From Thermoplasmata archaeon (GTDB taxonomy: Archaea > Thermoplasmatota > Thermoplasmata > Lutacidiplasmatales > UBA184), in contig JASHWW010000005.1 of assembly GCA_030043855.1 (NCBI GenBank), positions 1 to 64,000 of the forward strand: DNA of 64,000 bases. Reading direction: 5' to 3'. How positions within the stretch are numbered: position 1 is the stretch's first letter; every line of letters starts with the position of its first letter. Both the position numbers and the translations under genes were made by a program. The notes below the pieces were generated by a model that was not told the origin of the DNA, did not search any database, and worked only from the letters and a program-made list of their open reading frames with translations. Of the stretch, positions 59,941-64,000 are shown piece by piece.

Positions 59941-60702
59941 TCAGCACGGGGTCCCGGTCCCGGCGACCACCGTGAAGGCCCCGACGCCGGTCCCGTACGT
60001 GCTTCCGACGACCACGAGCACGTACGTCCCCGGAGCGAGACTGGGCAGCACGGTCCACCCGCGATGGAACGCACCGGTCACGTTGGCGGAGAACCCGTGG
60101 AGTATCCGAACGTGGGCGGCGTTCGACCACGGTCCGAGGTAGAAGTTCTCGCCGTCCATCGGGTAGAACCCGTGGCCGGTCAGCCTCAGGCAGCCGTCCG
60201 CCATGACGGTCGTCGTCGACAACGAGAAGTGGATCGAGCTCGAAGAGACGCGGAACGAGCTCGTGATCGTCGTCGGTCCCTCGCGGGCGATGACCAGGTA
60301 GGAGCCGCGGTTCACCGACGGTACGTTGACGTTCCGCACGAATCCGCCCGTGCTGTTCGTCGTCACCGTGATCGCGTGGTTGTAGGGATACGGCTGGTTG
60401 TTCAGGTTGAACCCGGTGAGGTCGGGAGAGGTGAATGTGAGATTCACGTCGACCGAGTGATGGAAGTGCGTTCCGGTGACGATGATCGCGTAGCCGGTCG
60501 TCCCCGAACTGGCCGAGAGGGCGATCTGCGGCCCCGTGGCCGTCTGGAGACCGGAGTCTCCCGCGAGCGAACCCGCAGCACCGGACAGCGACCCCAGGAC
60601 CGCCAGAAGACCGACGAGGGCCCCGACGCCGACCGCCCACACGACCGGCGATCCCCACCCGTTCGACCCCGTCTCCGCTCGCTGCAGATCCATTTTCGTC
60701 AT
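59941..60702 (-). CDS. secreted protein with tandem Ig-like (IPT/TIG-like) domains
   Basis: A 253-residue protein. A hydrophobic segment at about 18-48 (WAVGVGALVGLLAVLG) acts as signal or anchor. The exterior part holds two beta modules, one opening with ALSASSGTTGYAIIVTGTHF and the other with DGCLRLTGHGFYPMDG, each closing with a V-V/F-T-V strand. The layout is the same as the protein at 329-1000, so the two belong to one surface family. N-x-S/T sequons are present. ATG 60702 is followed by a second Met three codons on; a TATA-like gttatact lies at 60743-60750 on this strand. Confidence 0.7.
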   Translation of the reverse strand: MTKMDLQRAETGSNGWGSPVVWAVGVGALVGLLAVLGSLSGAAGSLAGDSGLQTATGPQIALSASSGTTGYAIIVTGTHFHHSVDVNLTFTSPDLTGFNLNNQPYPYNHAITVTTNSTGGFVRNVNVPSVNRGSYLVIAREGPTTITSSFRVSSSSIHFSLSTTTVMADGCLRLTGHGFYPMDGENFYLGPWSNAAHVRILHGFSANVTGAFHRGWTVLPSLAPGTYVLVVVGSTYGTGVGAFTVVAGTGTPC

Positions 60703-60837
60703 CGTGCCCCACCGCGCGGCGCGACGGCCCCGAGGGTGCGGCAGTATAACACGGCACGTCGGAGCGCCGCGGGACCGGGGCCACCCTCGCGCGGCGAACG
60801 GTGCGCCGGGCAGGGCTCGGAGCCCGTCCGACCGCAG

Positions 60838-60848
60838 GGTTATATATG
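60838..60848 (+). promoter_or_regulatory. TATA box of smc
   Basis: GGTTATATATG is the most AT-rich and best-formed TATA box here. It lies about 100 bp before the ATG at 60946, so smc should have a leader of about 75 nt. No riboswitch-like fold or ORF is evident in that leader. Confidence 0.6.
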
Positions 60849-60945
60849 GCGGACAGGGCTCGGGGAGCCGCGCCGACAACCGTCCGACAAACGGGTGCGT
60901 TTCGGCGACGGGAGACCGATCGGGCGGAACCGGACGGAGCGACCG

Positions 60946-63900
60946 ATGTACCTCAAACGGATCAAACTCCGCAATTTCAAGTCGTTCGCCGGGGCGACCG
61001 AGATCCCGTTCGCGACCGGGTTCACGGGGGTCGCGGGCCCGAACGGAATGGGCAAGTCGAACATCTCGGACGCGATCCTGTTCGTCCTCGGTCCGACGAG
61101 CTCGAAGGCGCTCCGGGCGGAGCGGCTGACCCACCTGTTCTTCAACGGGGGGTCGTCGAAGAAGCCGGCGACGGAATGCGAGGTCTCCCTCGTGTTCGAC
61201 AACGGGGACCGACTCCTGCCGGTCGACGCCGCCGAGGTCGAAGTCACCCGGTACGTCAAGCTCGCCCCGAGCGATCCGGACGGGTACTACTCGTACTTCT
61301 ACGTCAACGGCAAGCGGACGACCCAGACGGAGATCGACTCGGTCCTCTCCCACGCCCGGCTCTCGGGCGACGGGTACAATCTCGTGCAACAGGGCGACGT
61401 CAACAAGGTCGTCACGATGGGCCCCGTGCCCCGACGTGGCCTCCTCGAGCGGCTGGCCGGCATCAGCCAGTACGACGAGGAGCTCGAGCGGGCCGCGACG
61501 AAGCGGACCGACCTCGACGGGAACTTGAGCCGCATCCAGACCCTCCTCGGCGACATCAAGGGGCGACTGTCGTCCCTCGAGGGCCAGCGGCTCCAGGCGA
61601 TCCAGTTCAAACAGCTGCAGGACGACCGGAAACGGTCCGAGGCGCAGCTCGCCCGCGCGGGGCACCGCCTCGCCGAACAGGAAGTCGCGAGCTGCCAGGC
61701 GCAGGTCGGGACCGTCCGGGCCGAGATCGAGAAACTGGACGCCGAGCGATCGCAGCTCGCCGCGCGACAGACCACCCTCGCCGCGGAGATCGACCGCCTC
61801 GAGCGGGAGATCGCCGAAGCGGGCGGCGCGGCCGCGGTGAAATTCCGCCAAGAGCTCGACGAGAAGCGGATCGCGTTCGCCCGCCAGGAGCAGTCGCTCG
61901 ACCATCTCCGGGAAGCGGCCGAGGCGATCGCGCAGAAGGTCGAAGAGCTCGACAAGGTCGTCAAATCGGACCGGGCCCAGGGGGCGTCGCTGACCTCCCA
62001 GGAGTCGAAGCTCGCCGACGCCCTCGCCGACCTGGAGAAGAAGGCCGGAGCCGATCAGAAGCAGATCCAGGAGGCCACCGGTGCGCCGGGTCAGGCCCAG
62101 GGGCGCCTCGCGACGGCCCGCAAGCACCAACTCGAGCTCGAACGGTCCCAGGAGGCCCGGCGGGCGAAGTGGGAGACGGCGGTCCGGACACGAGAGACGG
62201 CCAACGCGACCGTCCTCGCCTCGGAGCGATCCCAGGCGCAGGCCGAGGACGACCTCCGGGAGCGGGAGGTCGAGGTGCGGGACCTCGAACTGCGTGTGAA
62301 GGAGTCCCAGCCCGCGGGCGCCGGAGGGAAGGCCGCGGCGACGGGGGACCTCCAGAAGGAACTGTTCCAACTCAAATCGAAAGAGACGGCGCTGACCGCC
62401 GAGGTCGAGCGGCTCGGTCAGGAGGTCGGAGAGCTGAACCGCCGGTACCTCGCGCTCGACGCCCGGCTCAAGGCGCGCACCGAGTCGGGCGCTCGACCGA
62501 ACCAGCTCGCGGCCGTCGACTACCTGCTCTCGCAGCGGAATCTCGGGAAGATCCCGGGGATCCACGGCACGGTCGAGGAGCTCGCCGAGTTCGACCCGAG
62601 GCACAAGACGGCGCTCCAGGTCGCGGGCGGGAACCGGTTCCAGGCGCTGGTCGTCGAGACGGACCAGGTCGCCGAGCAGTGCATCCAACTCCTCCGGTCC
62701 GAGAAGCGGGGACGGGCGACGTTCCTGCCGCTCAATCGGATGCTCGCCGGTCGCCCCCACGGAAAGTCGCTGGTCGTGGCGAAGGGGTCCGGCGCCCAAG
62801 GATTCGCGATCGACCTGGTCAAGTTCGACGAGTCGCTCCGACCGGCGTTCTGGTACGTCTTCGGCGAGACGGTCGTGATGGACGACCTCGCGAAGGCACG
62901 GGCGCAGATGGGCGGGGTCCGGCTCGTCACCGTCCAGGGGGATCTCATCGAGGCAACGGGCGCGATCTCCGGCGGGTATCTCGATCCGACCAGCCAGGGT
63001 CGCGGCGCCGACAGCGCCGTCGAACTGAAGCGGCTCGGCGAGGAACTCCGTGAGAAGGGCGGTGCCGAGGCGGCCGCCCGGCAGGAGCTCGCCAAGGTCG
63101 CCGAGCGGATCAAGGCCCTCGCCGAGGAACTCTCCACCCGATCGATCCAGGACCAGGCCCACCGGTCGACCCGGGAAGCGTTCGCGAAGGACCTCGCCGC
63201 AGCCCGCGAGCGCCTGGCCGCCGCGAAGGACCGGCTCAAATCGGTCGTCGCGGAGGAGCAAAAGGCGTCCGCCGCGCTCGCCGAGGCGACCACGACCGAG
63301 CAGCGCCTCGCCGGCGAGATCGAGTCCGCGACGGCCGAGATCCGGTCGGCGCAGGAAGCATACCTCTCCCAACTGCCCGAGGCGATCTCCGGACGGCTTC
63401 GCTCGTTGCAGGAGACGATCCAGAAGACCCAGGAGGAGCGCGTCCGGGTGAACGGAGAGCTCGAGGCGGTGCGGGCCTCGCTCGCCGCCCTCGGGCAGAA
63501 CCTCGCCGATCACGCGAAGGAGCTCGCTGCGGCCCGCGCGGACGCCACCGCCCGCGCGAAGGAGATCGCGGCGACCGAGAAGCTCGTCCACGAAGCCGAG
63601 GCCGCGCTGCAAGCGCTCAAGTCGGTCGAGGCGAAGCAGGGCGAGGCGGCGAAAGCGCAGTCCGAGCAGAAGCGGAAGCTCGACTTGGATCGACTCAAGG
63701 TCACCGAATCCCTCGCGAAGGTCGAGACGAACCTGGAGACGCGCCGTTCCCTCCTGACGCAGGAGGAGACGCGCCTCGCCCAGGCGACCGACCACCTCCA
63801 CGAGCTGCAGGAGGCGCTCCGGCAGTTCCCCGACCCGGCACCGGACGAGGCGCCCCTCTCCGTCGACGAGCTGAAGCGCCGCATCGCCACGCTCGATCAG

Positions 63901-64000
63901 CAGATCGCCGCGCTCGGGGACGTCAACCAGCGGGCCTTGGAGGAGTACGACGCCGAGAAGTCGCGGATGGACGACTTCGCCCGGGAGGTCGATCGGCTCG
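60946..64000 (+). CDS. smc: chromosome segregation protein SMC (5' part, runs off the window)
   Basis: 1018 codons are open to the window edge. The N-terminal ATPase lobe begins MYLKRIKLRNFKSFAGATE and has Walker A GPNGMGKSN (near residues 31-39) and the Q-loop region LVQQGDVNKVV. A coiled coil follows, then the hinge (about 525-690; IPGIHGTVEELAEFDP to ATGAISGGYLDP with its conserved glycines), then the returning coiled coil. The signature motif and Walker B of the C-terminal lobe are not reached. SMC dimers compact and segregate DNA. In the archaeal order, scpA usually follows; it would be outside the window. Confidence 0.95.
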   Translation, partial: MYLKRIKLRNFKSFAGATEIPFATGFTGVAGPNGMGKSNISDAILFVLGPTSSKALRAERLTHLFFNGGSSKKPATECEVSLVFDNGDRLLPVDAAEVEVTRYVKLAPSDPDGYYSYFYVNGKRTTQTEIDSVLSHARLSGDGYNLVQQGDVNKVVTMGPVPRRGLLERLAGISQYDEELERAATKRTDLDGNLSRIQTLLGDIKGRLSSLEGQRLQAIQFKQLQDDRKRSEAQLARAGHRLAEQEVASCQAQVGTVRAEIEKLDAERSQLAARQTTLAAEIDRLEREIAEAGGAAAVKFRQELDEKRIAFARQEQSLDHLREAAEAIAQKVEELDKVVKSDRAQGASLTSQESKLADALADLEKKAGADQKQIQEATGAPGQAQGRLATARKHQLELERSQEARRAKWETAVRTRETANATVLASERSQAQAEDDLREREVEVRDLELRVKESQPAGAGGKAAATGDLQKELFQLKSKETALTAEVERLGQEVGELNRRYLALDARLKARTESGARPNQLAAVDYLLSQRNLGKIPGIHGTVEELAEFDPRHKTALQVAGGNRFQALVVETDQVAEQCIQLLRSEKRGRATFLPLNRMLAGRPHGKSLVVAKGSGAQGFAIDLVKFDESLRPAFWYVFGETVVMDDLAKARAQMGGVRLVTVQGDLIEATGAISGGYLDPTSQGRGADSAVELKRLGEELREKGGAEAAARQELAKVAERIKALAEELSTRSIQDQAHRSTREAFAKDLAAARERLAAAKDRLKSVVAEEQKASAALAEATTTEQRLAGEIESATAEIRSAQEAYLSQLPEAISGRLRSLQETIQKTQEERVRVNGELEAVRASLAALGQNLADHAKELAAARADATARAKEIAATEKLVHEAEAALQALKSVEAKQGEAAKAQSEQKRKLDLDRLKVTESLAKVETNLETRRSLLTQEETRLAQATDHLHELQEALRQFPDPAPDEAPLSVDELKRRIATLDQQIAALGDVNQRALEEYDAEKSRMDDFAREVDRL

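Noticed and set aside
59941..63801. A 1286-codon minus-strand frame antisense to smc
   Set aside because: Only the part from 60702 down to 59941 is a real gene. The rest is Arg/Leu-rich shadow of the smc coding strand, which has clear Walker A and hinge motifs.
1..64000. CRISPR arrays, insertion sequences, rRNA or prophage
   Set aside because: No spaced direct repeats, transposase motifs, terminal repeats, rRNA-like stretches or phage structural genes were seen.

Overview
This is a G+C-rich (roughly 70% by eye), gene-dense piece of an archaeal chromosome. Markers that point to archaea are a TFB-type transcription factor, aIF5B, a group II thermosome, split glycine decarboxylase P subunits, TruD, KaiC/RAD55-type ATPases and TATA boxes about 26 bp in front of start codons. 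The thermopsin-type protease, surface proteins with the Thermoplasmata-style Ig-like and PEGA-like repeats, and the radical SAM protein resembling tetraether-lipid cyclising enzymes suggest a high-GC, uncultured-type member of Thermoplasmatota. That lineage call is an inference. I see no transposons, CRISPR arrays, rRNA or prophage genes; the window looks like ordinary core chromosome with a few accessory surface and metabolic islands.

Layout. 1-8.3 kb: tRNA-Gln, a secreted Ig-like protein, a phosphate-binding protein with a type IV pilin-like leader, a PhoU/AbrB regulator, then a large thermopsin-like secreted protein and a PEGA-like surface protein. 8.3-14.6 kb: an MFS pump, a CBS protein, a YkgJ-type Fe-S/Zn protein, an HDAC-superfamily deacetylase, a small winged-helix protein and TFB. 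14.6-23.5 kb: aIF5B, GalT, an alkaline phosphatase superfamily enzyme, DinB-family polymerase, two RecA-superfamily KaiC-like proteins and TruD. 23.5-28.1 kb: a second MFS protein, a HELCH metalloprotein, a P1 peptidase, a VOC protein, an HTH-CBS regulator and a small zinc-finger protein. 28.2-34.4 kb: the radical SAM/B12-type protein, a JAMM protease, NAD kinase coupled to an IMPase/NADP-phosphatase-like gene, a beta-CASP nuclease and a NOG1-like GTPase.

34.5-40.5 kb is one rightward run: gcvPA, gcvPB, an M24 peptidase, a PPi-type phosphofructokinase and an MtnA-type isomerase. Next come a tRNA-Asp whose T-loop carries a 33-nt hairpin insertion, a cis-prenyltransferase, the thermosome, a cupin, a cyclase/SDR pair, an aminotransferase, an XTP pyrophosphatase and a nitroreductase. 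48.2-50.9 kb is a small cluster encoding a membrane protein, a double winged-helix regulator, a secreted protein, a Cys/His mini-protein and a membrane-tethered cupredoxin; copies of a TTGGnCCAA-like palindrome sit beside its promoters. 50.9-57.1 kb is an operon that looks like cell-surface glycan synthesis (GT2-nucleotidyltransferase fusion, methyltransferase, flavin-fold-methyltransferase fusion, DUF2079 membrane protein). The right end has VOC and GNAT proteins, an ABC-2 exporter whose permease seems to lack a standard start codon, another secreted Ig-like protein, and the 5' two-thirds or more of smc, cut by the window edge.

Genes are packed with many 4-bp GTGA/ATGA stop-start overlaps in operons and tail-to-tail stop overlaps between convergent genes. 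Many first genes appear to be transcribed without a leader, and I used that promoter geometry to choose several starts.
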